DNA of 64,000 nucleotides from Dioscorea cayenensis subsp. rotundata (GCF_009730915.1 NC_052477.1:1567699-1631698); one strand, 5' to 3'. Positions 12,101-25,081 are shown, counted from the first letter of the stretch. Translations and numbers: made by a program. Notes: a model not told the origin generated them from the sequence alone.

Positions 12101-15100
12101 ATACAATTTGTGTCAGATGATTGGGAGCATGTTGTAGATGACAGGTTGAATAGAGTATGTTACTGTGTCATGCAGGATGCTGCTACCCCTCTTAGGCTTG
12201 ATAATTGTTCAAAGTTGGATAGTGGAAAATTTTCATTAATAGAACCTCTGGACAGTCTTCTATCGTGTGTTTCATGTATTCTTCTTCTTCAGCCACATGG
12301 TAAACCTGACCGGCCATCTGACTTCTCTTTGCCATGCTTTGGGTTTTCCCTTTCACAAGAGAATGAGGTGATGGATCTCTGTCCCATACAACAGATGTAA
12401 ACACTCAATTTTTTTATCATGTATCTTGTGGCTATATTGTTCTTTAAACTCTTACAGGCAGGAACATCAACATCTGGTGAACTATTCTCAAATGCCTTAA
12501 AGAAAATCCGTACAACTTTGAGCCAATACAGATTAGGTAATATCCATACTGATTACCTGATACATATTTATATTCATTTGCTGGTTCGGCCTTTTCTTTT
12601 TTTGTCATTCTCTGCACCATGATGTATCTGGTATTGTAGTAGTGTGTGAATTTTTCTGTTTGATAAATTTTTGCTATTCCATGTTGGTTTGACCGTCCAG
12701 GTGAGCACCAGGAGTCTGGATCTCATCCTGCCAACGGTGAGAAGACTTGCTGTGATGGTCCTATACTTGCTGGAATTATAGAGGTCATAGTGAACATAAT
12801 TATTGCAGAACTGGAAAAAGCATCAGAAGAACAAAAGATGACCTTTGAAAAAGAAATCCTGGAACTTATTGACGTTTATGATTCTTTAGAAAAGGCATCA
12901 GGTACCAACAAACAGGGAACTCTCCTTAGAAAAGGGTCTAAGGTAAATGTGCAAGATATCCCTGATAAAACTGACAATGCATCCAAAGAGGGCTCTCGTC
13001 CTTCCGCTCCAAAATTATTTCAAATGAGAAGGCATTTCCTTGTAACCTCAAGTATTCATCAATTGCTTGGGATTGCAGTTAAGTTATTCAGTGCTGGCAA
13101 TTATAATAACCAGGCAGTTTCTCAGAGCAACAGTCAATCACTTTAAGAAAGCATTTGATCAGTGTTTGAAACTAGTGTCCTTTGCTTTAAAAGCTTGTCT
13201 TCATCAAATAAAGTTCATCACTTCTGTAGGACGGACACTATGGAGGGGATCCGTTTGAAACTCTAATTTATGGAGATGTCAAACCGCTGGGACGTCCAGT
13301 AATGCAGTTGGCCTGGTTACTCAAATCAAGTCCAAAGTTACAAAGCAGTGCCAAGAAAAAAGAAGCCAAAGGAGATCAGCTCCATTTATCACTGTTATGC
13401 TTGAACGAGTTGTTTAAATTGAATTCATATCATGACAGTTTCAATGAGCTGATTGAGGATCTTGTCTGTGTGGCTGCTCCAGAGTTTGAATTGGAGTGTG
13501 AAATGGATGATGTTCAGGGTAGCATCCATGAACAAGACTTGATGATGGATGACAGTCATGTGAAATCCATAAATTTACTATTGGAGAAACGGATAAAACC
13601 ACTATATTTGGTGCTTCTTTCTGCATCATTTTATCGAGAAACAGAGGTATCTCTATTTATGATCAACAGTACTTTCTTTATTCTTCTATACATTCTTCTA
13701 TAGACTTGTAGATTCTGCATGTTGCTTCAAGATTGCATGTAAGTATGTGTGATATTTGCCTCCTTCTGAATCTCAACTCCATTATAATTTAAAATTGGTG
13801 GAAGTAAGACAATATTGTTACACGAAGGCTTCATTCCTAGACCAATTATGAAGACTTTTAATGCATCTAACTTTTTTTGAGGGAAAAAACAAAATATGAT
13901 TTATCCTCATAGATTCCTTATCATCCTGTTTTCCTCAGTTAACCTTCTATAAGGTAATGTAGTTGATTGAATTGGCTGTTGAATGAAGGTAATTTACCTT
14001 TCAGACATTCATCTCCAGAATGTAACACTGGTTGATTCAAATTGCTACTTTTGGCAGAGCAAGCCTTTTTTTTACATAAATTAAAAAAGATACTCTTTGA
14101 TTATCCAAGTTGATGAGGCTAGTCATATCATCTCATTCTTATTAGTTCTTTATTTTTTGTCAAGTTCTTTGTTCTGGTCTTACTCTTGAACATTCCTTTT
14201 TCAGGTTTTGTCAGAATTGTTTCTAACCATCTGCAAGAAACTGCCTGACAAAATAAGGGCTTCTCATGGATGTTGGGTGGTGAAAATCTGCAGGAATACT
14301 ATGATTGAAAGTCCTAATGCCGCAAGAAGTGTTCTTGATCTAGCCATTCATCTTGTATCATCCCCATATGATCTGATTCTCGCTCATGAGATTGCTTCAG
14401 AGCTAGTGAAGGTCATTGGATCTGAAGATAAAGAACCAATTGAGTTATCTGAAGCATTTGCAATTGTAAATTATTCTACAAAGACTGCAATTGCTTCCGT
14501 TTTACTTCAATTAGTTGAACAATCTCTCACTGATTTAGATTGGTCTACGTCAAAACTAAAATCCTACACTATTTCATATCAAGAAGCCAGAGTTTCTGGA
14601 GAGAGGTCTAATGGATCAGTGCTTGAAGAATCACTCTATTCCAGAACAGAAGCATTAGTAAATCTGCTGTCTTCTTTCACAGAGATGAACCTCAATGGTA
14701 TGTTCTCATCAGAAAAAATAAGAAAAACCATCATTACCAATGTTTGCACAGACATTAACAATCATACCATCTTCTTGCAGACTCTCAATCAGATCAGCTA
14801 CTTCGAATAACCACAAAGTTCTACAAGCTCTTAGCGAGAATGACAAAGCTTTGCATCGCGCCGAAGGGATCCAAACAACTTCTACCGGGCCACAAGTTTC
14901 AGAAACTCGCAGAAACAACATGCCGAAAGCTTACTAGTCCTCTGTATAACTTTGTGGCACTAGTGCAAAGAGTGAGCACATTGAGCAAATCCATTTTTCT
15001 TCTTACCTTTGTTATCTTATATAATTATATTGCAATGCAGAACCAACAGGAGAATGTTCAGAGAAAGGGAATCATCGGCAAGATCAAAAGGGAGAGTAAA

Positions 15101-15400
15101 TGCATTCCTGAACTGATATTCCAGATAGAAGACTATGAAAAATATCTCATTCAGTTGAGTAAGCTAACTAAAGTTAATTTACTGAGACATGCTAAGCGTA
15201 GCACTGCAAGGGATTTTAAGATTTTGGAAGCAAAGAAACCTGAAAGAGATGAGCCTTGTTCTTCATCATCTGAAGCTGAAGGTGAAGGTGAACATGAGCT
15301 AGTTAATGAAGATGCATGCATGGAACCTTGTGATGAAGAGAGCACAGGTGAAGAAGAAGGAGAGGAAATGGTGATAAAAAGCAGAAGCAAAGTTGAATAA
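9150..15400 (+). CDS. FANCI: Fanconi anaemia group I protein homologue (FANCI), about 15 exons, two frame breaks
   Basis: FANCI pairs with FANCD2 in the clamp that acts in DNA interstrand crosslink repair in the nucleus. Inferred exons: 9150-9964, 10034-10115, 10217-10408, 11187-11251, 11351-11510, 11601-11846, 11938-12054, 12176-12367, 12458-12536, 12701 to about 13646 (one long coding stretch), 14205-14697, 14781-14971 and 15041-15400. Phases agree at each junction except inside 12701-13646. Family landmarks: [19 protein letters not shown], the EPLDSLLSC block, and the C-terminal [20 protein letters not shown]...[16 protein letters not shown], which lines up with vertebrate FANCI, followed by an acidic tail. 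Exon 1 is very GC-rich. The frame moves by +1 between about 13125 and 13150 and again between about 13225 and 13255, while conserved-looking sequence continues on both sides. No plausible introns resolve this, so the copy is either mis-assembled or a pseudogene. The 11601 acceptor could instead be 11581. Confidence 0.88.
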
Positions 15401-16700
15401 GGTGGTGCAAGACTCTGATGAAGAAACATGAAGATGAATCAAAGGTTGGTATATAATGAACTTCAGATTCTGTGAATACTTTTTTCAGTTATGATTTTAT
15501 GACAATGACTAGGGAGAAACAATTTGATGAGTAGTGAAAGTTTTGAAAACTTTCTGCTTTATTGATATTTTTAAATATATATATATATATATATATATCT
15601 AGTACATTTGATTTAATCAGGTTTGGCATTCGGGTCTAATGAACTCTTAATTTATTGGTATTAGATGTTTTATACAGGATGTTTGTGTTTTTGTTAAGAA
15701 AATAAATTTACATTTTAGCTCATGTAAAGCTAGAGTATGGGTAAATTGAGATATTAACTTTTTTTATCTGTATGGTCTTGATGTGATTTTTTTATTTTGT
15801 AAAAAAAAGATCAGCATGAAAAATTTTAGGTGTAAATAATTGATGAAGTTTTTATACATTATTGATTCATATATTACACTGTGATTTTAAGTTGTTGCAC
15901 ATTATTTGAGTCATAATGAAGCATATCTATAGTAGCCATAAATTCAAGTAACTATTTGTGATGCATTTTTAATTTATTGAATTGAAAAAGCAACTACTTT
16001 GGTTTAGAGATTTTTCTGCTTGTTTTTATTCTCTTGTTTAATGTAATAGATGAAAATAAATACAAAAAAAAAAAGAACTTATATATTGAACTAATATATG
16101 ACCATTTCAATAGTTGTGTATATAATATATTTGATATTTTAAGAAAGTTGAAAATTAGTTTATTTAATTGAATTGTCCCAAATTTCAGTCAAGATTTTGT
16201 ATGCCATTTATTATCAATTTTTTTTCGCTTTTTATTTATAAACTACTTGTTAAACAAAAATTATATATATTTTTTAATCATAGTTGATCATATAATTTTT
16301 TGATATTTAATGAGTGACATATGCTATGATTATATGAAAAATAAAATTCTCTTGTAAAAAATATAAAAAATAACTAAAAAAAAAGGTAATTCTAATATTT
16401 ATTTAAATCAAAGGCTAATCAACCACAGGCGCCATGTCACGAGGTCTTCATCAAGGGGCTCAAATAAAAGGTTCACTCTGTATAGGGACTTTATAAGAAT
16501 TTACCAAATTCTTTGTAACGTTTCCCTTTTTCGTTTCCTATATATATATATATCGTTTCCCACCGTACTAAACCATCGCGGTGATCATACGTCATATCTC
16601 ACCTCCCTCATTCTCATCATCTCCTCTTTTCCCCCTTTTCGCTTCTCCACTGTAAACCTCTCCGAGCTCCAGATCTCGACGGAGTTTGAGAGAGAGAGGT
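15401..16700. other. Intergenic AT-rich spacer
   Basis: It holds the 3' flank of FANCI, a (TA) microsatellite at about 15572-15598, a smaller TA run near 16540-16552, and the promoter side of the dynein light chain gene. TTTATAAGAA at about 16489 is a possible TATA-like site. Nothing else is supported. Confidence 0.6.
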
Positions 16701-16706
16701 ACAAAG

Positions 16707-19449
16707 ATGGCGGATGAGGCCAGGAAGGGTGGGGCAGGTGCTGGGCAGGCGGCGGCGGCGGCGGCGGCGGCGGCGAGGAAGGTGACTGTGAAGAGTGCGG
16801 ACATGAAGGAGGAGATGCAGAAGGAGGCGATCGACTGCGCGATTGAGGCATTTGAGAAGCAGGGAGTTGAGAAGGACGTCGCCGAGCACATCAAAGAAGG
16901 AGTTTGATAAGAACTATGGTCCCACTTGGCATTGCATCGTTGGTCGCAACTTCGGTATTCTAATTTCCTTCCCTAATCTTTGTGTTTCTTCGTTTGATTG
17001 ATAGATCTCTAGTTGAGTGCACTTCATTCGACTTTGGTTTGGTGTTATTAGCTGTTTCTTTTTTTTAAAATTTGATGGTGTGGCATGTTGTTGGTTTTAC
17101 AGTGAATGGTATAGTGTTTTAAGGGAAAATTACTGGTTCAGTTGAGTAGAAAGTGAAAAACAAAATTTAAAATTTTTTGTTTTGTGGATGGAAAAAGTAT
17201 TGAGAGTGTGGAATTTTCAAGTCAAGTTGGTATTAGGGTTAGTATTGTTAGCTGCTTTCCTGTGATGGAGATGGTGTTTCATGATGACAATGTTGGTTTT
17301 AGAGTGATTATTATAGTACTATGAGTGAAAATTATTGGTTCATTAAAGTAGAAAGTGCAACAACAACAAAAAAAAAAAAAATCTAAAATTTCTTGTTTTG
17401 TGGGAAACATAAAAGCATAAGAGTTGTGGATATTCAAGTTAAGTTGTTATTTGGGTTGATATTATGGGCTGCATTCTTGCAATGGAGATGGTGTTTCATG
17501 ATTGCAATGTTTGTTTTAACACGGTACTATAGTTGCTTGAGTGAAAAATATGTGTTCAATTAAGCAGAATTTAAAAAAAAAAAAATCTAAAAAATCTTGT
17601 CTTTCTGGGAGAAAAGTACAAGAGCTGTGGACTTTTCAAATAAAGTTGGCGTCGAGGTTTGTAGTATGAGCTGCGATCTTGCAATGGAGATGGTGTTTCC
17701 TTGTGGTAATGTTGGTTTTGGAGTGAATACTATTGTAGCTTGAGTGAATTATGTGTTTTGTTTAAGAGAAAATGGGAGAAGGAAAATCTAATATTTCATG
17801 TTTTGTGGGAAATGTATATCGTACGGACTTTTCAAGTAAAGTTGGTGTTTGGGTTAGTATTATGTCCTGCTTTCTTGCAATAGAGAAATGTTTCATGATG
17901 GCAATGCCGGTTTTAGATTGAATGCTGTAGTAGCTTGATTAAAAATTATTTGTTTATTTAATTTAAAGTGAAAAATGGAATACAAAGTTTTTGGTTTTGT
18001 GGGGGAAGTGTGAGTTGTGAAAATTTCAAGCTAATATGAGGGTTATTAATATGACCTGTTTTATTGCAATGGAAATGATGTTTTTATGACGGCAATGTTG
18101 GTTTTGGGTTACTACACAAATTTTTAGTATATGTTATTCTCTTTGAGGAGAAGAGAGATGGCATGTACAGATATGCTAAAATATGGAAATCCGAGCATCA
18201 CAATACATTCTAATCTAGATTACGATGAAAGCAATGCAAAGCTAGTTAGCATTTAATCATGGCTGTAACTCAACTTTCTTCAAACTCTAGTTGCCTCTCT
18301 CAAATCCTCCATATGCTTGGATTCTTTTGTTTCAATTTTCAGTTGTTCTCTATTATGAGTTTAGTAATCAAATTATGAAAGTCTCTTGTCTCATAGTCTA
18401 GGTGGTGAAAACATGTTTTGTTGGCCTCCTCTTTAAGTCAGTTCTTTGTTTACAACCAACTTATGGCTTATTCAAATGGTCCCTATCTGAGGTTTCAAAA
18501 GAACGACCACAACCATAAGCTATAACTTTGAATTGGTAACTTAATTTCTTCCTAGGATTGAGCTACATGAATTTTAGGTTGTTTTAGTGATCTTCACTCT
18601 GTTATCAGTCCTAATTTCAGCATCTTAAGACTCCAAAGTCCATTCTATCAAATGGTTTTTACACCAACCATGTACAGGCAACCTCAATGGCGTTGTTCTT
18701 GGGGATCATACCATGGCATGATAAACTAATGAGTGAATGGTAGCTTCTTCAGAATTTCAGAGATCCCATTTAAACATATCTTTTGGGTCATCATCTCCTC
18801 ATTGTGAAATAAAATAAATGATTGCAAACTCCATGGTAGTGTCTTCTGGATTAACTTTTATTGGGTGATGCCTGGGAAACTGAATCCTAGTTCTAATGAA
18901 GTTGCAAAACTGTGGCATGCACGCTAAGTGGATATTGTTGAGGATGACAAGGGAAGGTAGAAATTTTTTAATGTAATAGTTTCGATCAAGAAATGTGGTT
19001 TAAAGGTGTTCATGAAGTTAGTATTTTATTTTTCTTCCATGTACTACAATTAACCTTAAGCTTATTACGGTTCCTTTTAAACTCGATTCCTATCTTGAAC
19101 TCTCACAGTGGAAAACAAAGCAGCTTTGATTTATTGTTGCTTCATTTCCCCATTGATCAAATGAATTCCAGTTTGCTTTATTGTTATCTTCCTGAAATAC
19201 ACCAATAGCTAACTTGTGTTGACACTCAAACTGTTCCTTGCTTCACAGCTTGTAATCAATGATTAGTGTGAACTAGTTAGTTCAACTGCAGAATTATTAG
19301 CAACTTAAACATTGCCATGTCTCTTCAAATCATTACCCGAATAACCAAATTTATCTACATGTGCAGGTTCATACGTGACACACGAGACCAACCACTTCAT
19401 CTACTTCTATCTGGATCAGAAAGCGATCCTCTTATTCAAATCCGGTTGA
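16707..19449 (+). CDS. LC8-type dynein light chain, two exons, one frame break in exon 1
   Basis: This is a DYNLL/LC8-family hub protein, a small homodimer that binds partner peptides; land plants keep it although flowering plants lack dynein motors. Exon 1 is 16707-16954 and exon 2 is 19367-19449. The first 17 or so residues after MADEARKGG are Gly/Ala-rich, including an Ala run coded by GGC repeats. The LC8 fold follows: [20 protein letters not shown], then [18 protein letters not shown] across the intron to [26 protein letters not shown]. The length of about 110 residues suits the family. At 16890-16900 there is one base too many: the line reads ATCAAAGAAGGAGTTTGAT and falls into TGA-TAA, whereas the next frame restores the conserved [13 protein letters not shown] block. 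It is either an assembly error or a disabling insertion. Confidence 0.9.
16990..18115 (+). repeat. Six ~200-bp tandem repeats inside the dynein light chain intron
   Basis: The landmark GATGGTGT(T)TC..GAT-GCAATGTTGGTTTT recurs at about 17074, 17270, 17487, 17689, 17885 and 18074 (spacings about 196, 217, 202, 196 and 189). Each unit also holds TATTATG-GCTGC-TTCTTGCAATGGAGA, GTAGCTTGAGTGAAAATTA, an A-rich run, TTTCTTGTTTTGTGGGA and TTCAAGT-AAGTTGGT. Units are diverged, so the array is old. It makes up almost half of the 2.4-kb intron. Confidence 0.85.
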
Positions 19450-21940
19450 CACTGGCCTTTCACCCGGAAAACCTGAAGCTCCAGCCAGTCCATGTTAGTA
19501 TATCAATATATAACTTCGATCCGCAGAGTGTTTGTCCATGCAACCGCCAGCATTTCGATCTGTGTATACCACATTCTGCCCTGATCTTGCCGGGGCATCT
19601 ATCTAAACAAAATTTGTGTACGGTAAACTCGGAATGTATTATTTCTTCAGGAGATGACTTTATATGTGCGCTGAGTCGCTGATTGATCAATCATCAATGT
19701 TAAGTCGAACGATTTACCTCAAAGAGAACTCACACTAGTTTCTTGAATATCTTGTTTGTTTGTTTGGCAAAAGTCATTTCCGATCCTTTTATTAGGCTGA
19801 AATGTTGTACATTTGGTCTATTTTCATAGATCGAAGATGTGAATTGACTAAAATACCCCCGATTGAGATTTAATTTTTTTTTTTTAAAAGAAAATATAGT
19901 TTTTGGTTTTTTATAATAAAAATCATATTATGAGATTTTTGTTTCCCTTTTTTCTGAAATTGAATGATTAGAAGTTCCATGCATGACAGACACTGAGTTA
20001 TCATACCAAACATCTCTAGTTAACATGAGCATTAATTTGTGGCCTCTCATTCTTCTCAAATCTAATGCTTGATTTGGGGTGTACTAGCTCAATAATTTTG
20101 AGTGAATGGAAACAAAAGAAAGTTAGGGTTTTGAGATGATGCCTAAGCAAATAGATCCCACCTAAAATGGTGAACAAGTCTAATTTCTCTTGATATCCAC
20201 AAACTTTGAACTCTAAATCCATTGCAAAGCTCAAAAGCAAGATGCTTTTACTTTTTACTTTATTAGTTCTAGCAACCAACTTAGGCATTCAACTTTTGCA
20301 TTTGATACATTTAATAAAGTTTCACATCATGGCATCAATAATATTAGCCAAGACTTATCAACGTGTCTTCCTTTTGTTTTATTATTGTCTTCTAAGTCTT
20401 CTTCTTTTTTTTTTTATTAATAATGTATTATGAAATATATTTATTTTTCATAAAACTATAGTATCAAAATTGAGACTTTTTTTTTGTTGCATGGTTGAAA
20501 AAAGCTTTAGGAATATATATAAAAACATGAGCATAATGCATGACATTATATTTTATGTGCAATAATTTTCACACAAAAAATTTATTAGATACAACATGAT
20601 ATAATAAATTTAACTTTACAAAAAGATTTATTAAGGCAATTTTCTTTGTTTTTATTTATTTATTTTTTGAGTCTTTTTCTTTTAATTAATAATGTATTGT
20701 CGATTACAATGTGTGATTTTATTAAAAGGAAAGACACATCAAAATTGAGATATTGTAATTAAATTGATAAAAGGGTTGAAGGACTACATATAACAAATAT
20801 GAGCATAGGAATATTTGACATTATCTTTTATATATAAAATAAATTTTAAATAAAAATTTATGCATTAATTTTTTTTTTTACAATATAATACTAAAATTTA
20901 AAAGTATATATATGGAAAAAATAGATGAGTCATTCTAATTATACATTTTTTGTTATTATACTTCAATCATGTATTGGAGGAAGCTAAAGTATCAAATCAA
21001 CATCTTAGTCGTTAAATTATTACTAAAGTAATAAAAAAAATATTATATAAAAGTAATAAAATAAAATATTTTTCATAAAAATTAACTTTTATTAATAGCG
21101 GTTTGAGCTATTAGTACTAGATTTTGTGCATAGAGTATTTGTTTATAGGAGAACCTGAATCCAGCCCCAAAACTATGCAAAATAAGGGTACATTTATCTA
21201 TTGAACTTATTCTACATCCGTAAAGTCCAAAATTATGCAAAATAACGATACATTTATCAGTTGAACTTATTCCACATCCGTAAAGCCCCAAAAAGTATGC
21301 AAAGTAAAGATACATTTATCTGTTAAACTTATTCCACATCTGTACACGTATTTGACTTATGCATGCCACATTTGGTAAAAAAAAAAAACTTTTAACCATT
21401 AAAGTAAGTTTCTTATTATTAAATTTGTACATACATGGAAATTAAAAAAAAAGAGAAAAAAAAGAAAAGAAAAGAAAAGATGCTTCATATCCATGTACTT
21501 GTCCAATACTTGTTGATCTATTCGAAGCGGAAGCATTAAATAAGCCAATAATGAGAACAAATGATAACAAGATAAAAGGACCAAAACACCCTAATATTAC
21601 CGTTCACATATCCATTGGCATTTATTATTTCAAGGTTATTTTGGTCAAAAAACACTAAGCATGAAAACCAGCAGCAGTACTGTCTTCCCTTTCAAAACCA
21701 TGGGCCATATTCCCTCTTGTCCTCTTTCTCTTTGTTAATGTTTAACAAAACCACAGGCCTTCTTTCCTAGCCGGCCGGCGGCGGCGCCACCGGAAGCCAA
21801 TGCCAGAGCCATCTCCTCATCCATTCTTATTTGCATGCATCTGCATTCCTCACTGCAGAATGCCCTGTCACCCCTGCATTAATACATTTATTCTTAATTT
21901 CTTTAATGAGTTTATGAAAACATGTATATCTATCTATATA
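19450..21940. other. Intergenic AT-rich spacer
   Basis: No gene is supported. The only organised element is the triple 60-bp repeat listed separately. A short GC-rich stretch, GGCCGGCGGCGGCGCCACCGG, near 21770 stands out from the background but has no open frame of note around it. Confidence 0.5.
21165..21345. repeat. Three ~61-bp tandem units
   Basis: TACATTTATC recurs at 21189, 21249 and 21311. Each is followed by (A/T)GTTGAACTTATTC-ACATC-GTA and preceded by ATGCAAA(A/G)TAA. The minus-strand open frame through it (21082-21315) simply reads the repeat and encodes repeated peptides; I do not take it as a gene. Confidence 0.75.
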
Positions 21941-21947
21941 TATATAA

Positions 21948-22158
21948 AAGAAGAAGAAGAAGAAGAAGAAGAAGAAGAAGAAGAATAGAGTGCATTAATG
22001 GCTACCAAGTTAGTACCTTTTCCATCTTTTATAAAGAGAAAAAAAAGAAGATAATTAAGAAGAAGAACTAAACATTATAAAGAGAACATACAGAAGAAGT
22101 CCATGTTGCCAAGTGAACACAAATATGCTTTCATTCTCAAGAGAAAAAACTCTTTTGA

Positions 22159-22222
<64 letters not shown>

Positions 22223-22535
22223 CTGTACATATAAATGTCTTTGGAATGAGAAAGAGGACGGTGGCAGAGAAAGCAAGATTGAAGGAAAGAGGTCATGTTG
22301 ATGTTGATGGAGGAGGAGGCTTCATGTTCAATATTATCACTACTACTTGTTAACATTTTTGTGTACTTCTTCATGTTTATCACCTTGTTTAGTATTTGAC
22401 CTCCTTTTGTCATCCCCTTCCCTTCCAATACCACTCCCAACCCTTCCATTACTTCCCCTCTTTTTCTCTATATCTCTAACTTCTACTCTCCTCCTCCTTC
22501 TCCTTCTTCTTCTTCTTCTTCTTCTTCTTCATGTC
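21948..22535. repeat. Cluster of microsatellites: (GAA)n, (GT)n(GA)n and (CTT)n
   Basis: (GAA) runs at about 21950-21985. (GT) at 22159-22176 runs straight into (GA) up to about 22219. (CTT) lies at about 22499-22530. Between them, 22225-22333 is less AT-rich and has a 35-codon frame starting MRKRTVAEKARLKERG. A second short frame at 22536 starts MDFLWGVFKEDDF and follows the CT-rich run. Neither has enough support to be called a gene. GA/CT tracts are common in plant 5' leaders, so a short transcript here is possible. Confidence 0.7.
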
Positions 22536-22725
22536 ATGGACTTCTTGTGGGGGGTTTTTAAAGAAGATGACTTTGAGTTGTGTTGTGTTGTGTTTGGAGT
22601 TGTTTGTGTGTGTGGTGTTCCCTAGGAACATGTTTGTTGTGTGTGTGCAAGCAAAGTGAGTTCACTATTGTCTGTGATTGGAGATGGAGGTTTCTATGGG
22701 TTTTGGAAGTTTGGAGTATGCTTAC

Positions 22726-23286
22726 TAGGGGTGGCAATAATCTGTCGGACCCTGCCGGCCCGGTTTTGTCCGGCCCGGAATAAAAAGGGTTTGACATAAG
22801 GCTTGCAAATGCGGGTAGGGTCCCGACACGTTGGCATTGTCCGGATTTAAATCCAGCCGAGTCCGGACATAAATTTGGACAACCGCCTTTTTAACCCCTA
22901 AAACTTTAAAATCCCACAACCTTAGCCCATTTGTTTTTAAGTCTCATTCTTCTAAAAAAACTTTAAACATATATCGCTTTTTTCTATTAAGACTTAGATT
23001 TTTCTATAATTTGAGTTGAGTTTTTGGATTATTAATGTTTTTTGCATTTAATGTGAATTAAATTATTTTCGTATAATTTAATATTTGAGCTGAACTTAAA
23101 AATAACTTATGAAATCTGAATAAATTCTGGACATCCGGACAACCCGGCTTTTAAAATAAACCGGGTTTGGACATACCACGTTTCGTCCGGATTTAAAACC
23201 CAGTCGGTCCGGACACAAGTTTTTCTATTTATATTAGTAGTTGTCCGGATCCGGTTTTGTCCGGACCCGAATTTTTGCCACCCCTA
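22726..23286. mobile_element. hAT-type non-autonomous MITE, 561 bp, complete
   Basis: It starts TAGGGGTGGCAA and ends TTGCCACCCCTA, a perfect 12-bp terminal inverted repeat. It is flanked by a perfect 8-bp target-site duplication, ATGCTTAC, at 22718-22725 and 23287-23294. The terminal sequence and the 8-bp duplication are those of plant hAT elements. Inside, TCCGGA-based motifs (GTCCGGATTTAAA, TCCGGACA, GTCCGGATCCGG) repeat on both sides of an AT-rich centre, so the sub-terminal parts are also partly palindromic. It encodes nothing and would depend on a hAT transposase elsewhere in the genome. Confidence 0.93.
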
Positions 23287-23294
23287 ATGCTTAC

Positions 23295-24478
23295 AACTTT
23301 GTCTTTCATGAATTACCATTAATATTGAGAAGTGTCAAGCTAGTTGTTTTGTTGAGTATTTATTTGTAAGTATTTCTTTTGAAAAGAACCCTTTTTTTTT
23401 AATAATCTCTATGTACCTATGTAAATATTATTTTTTTATCTAGCTACTTCACTTTTAATTTTTATGTGCATGGGATATCTTGTGATGCTAAATTTATATT
23501 TGATTAATTCATCTTACAATTCATTGCCACACGCCATACATATTCAATGGTTTTTATATAATACATTATTTTGCATATATTGATGAAGTTTTTTGAAAAA
23601 AATATATATATATATATATATAGACCTTACAACATTTTAGAGGAAATAAAACGATTAGAATTTTTAAAAAATATTATAAATAAAAAATCTATTTTAAAAG
23701 CTACATAATATTTATAAATAATTTAAAATAAAAATATCAAAATATTTATAAGAAATTTGACATATGTCGGTGTCAGTTATATGAAGCAATTAGTTGGTTG
23801 TACAGCAGTGAGATGAAATTACATCACTAAAATTCATTACGTAATTGTATATAACTATCGACTTGATTTTATTTTAATTTGTGTGTACCATGCATAGTAG
23901 GGTAGGAAAAGTTGGGCATGTTTACAAGGGAAATGTACACTTTGGATCCGGATCCATTCACTAGACATTTAATACATTGATGTATTTTAGTCATCCACAA
24001 CCAATAAAGAGTTATTGACACAAAATCAAACTCACTCTTTGGCCCTTAATTTGTGCCTAATTTTTGGTAATTAAATGATAGATCAATGTATAATATTTAA
24101 TATTTAATATTAAAAAGATACCCCGGAAGCTCAAGTACATTTTTCATCAATGCACTTTATTTCAATGTTTATTTTTGTTTATATACTTTTAAAATATCGA
24201 AGATGGTCCCGTGCTTTGTTTTTTTTTTTTTGTTTTAAATTACTGTATTTTCAAAATATTTAATATTTTAAAAATTCTGAAGAACAGGTGTTCTAGAAAA
24301 TCTCTCAGAAAGAAGACTTTCTCTAAACCAGTAGACTGTGTTTTTTCTTTCTTTTGTTGTTATTATTATTGTTTTCTTTCTATTCTCAGAGGATGTTTTT
24401 TTTAATTCTATAGCTTGGTTTTTTTTCTATGTACATTGTTTTTATTTTTTTATTTCTAATAAGTTTTGTGGTTTATTC

Positions 24479-24516
<38 letters not shown>

Positions 24517-25078
24517 TTAATTAATATAAGAATTGCTTGATATACCACATGAAACATATGGTAACATATGGTATTTATTTATTTATTTCATAATTTAAAA
24601 TATTTTTTTATTTTTTAAAAATAACTTATAAGATACTAACATAAAAAGTAATAGTATATTTGGGGGTCTTTCGCTAAGTGTCTGTTACATTGAACGTTTT
24701 AAAAATATATGGAATAAAATAAATAAGAATGCAAAGTATTTAGATAATCTTAAACATTTTTAAATTTGCTTAAATTTTTTAGCGAATAATTAGTGTATAT
24801 ATATCATTAAAATTTGATTGCTAATTGAAATACACTTATTTGATTGCTAGTTGAACGAACAAGTACATTGACTCATCTTAACGTTGATAGTTTTTTTTGA
24901 TAAAATATAGACAAGTTATATCATAGATATGTATAACTGTGTAGTCAATATCTTAAGATATATGTGCCCTCAGTTTGCATGAGCTGATATTCGAACCTGT
25001 TGGTTATTTAATAGATAGTGTAGCATGTTTTATTTTACAAATTTGATAGCCTATTTTTCATGAAGAAACTTATATACC
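23295..25078. other. Intergenic AT-rich spacer
   Basis: It is very AT-rich and holds TA microsatellites at about 23602-23622 and 24482-24512. No coding frame, RNA gene or recognisable element is visible. Confidence 0.5.
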
Positions 25079-25081
25079 TTA

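Noticed and set aside
13080-13230. Unannotated short intron to explain the FANCI frame changes
   Set aside because: Candidate GT-AG pairs are either far too short, give the wrong phase, or remove the conserved [20 protein letters not shown] stretch.
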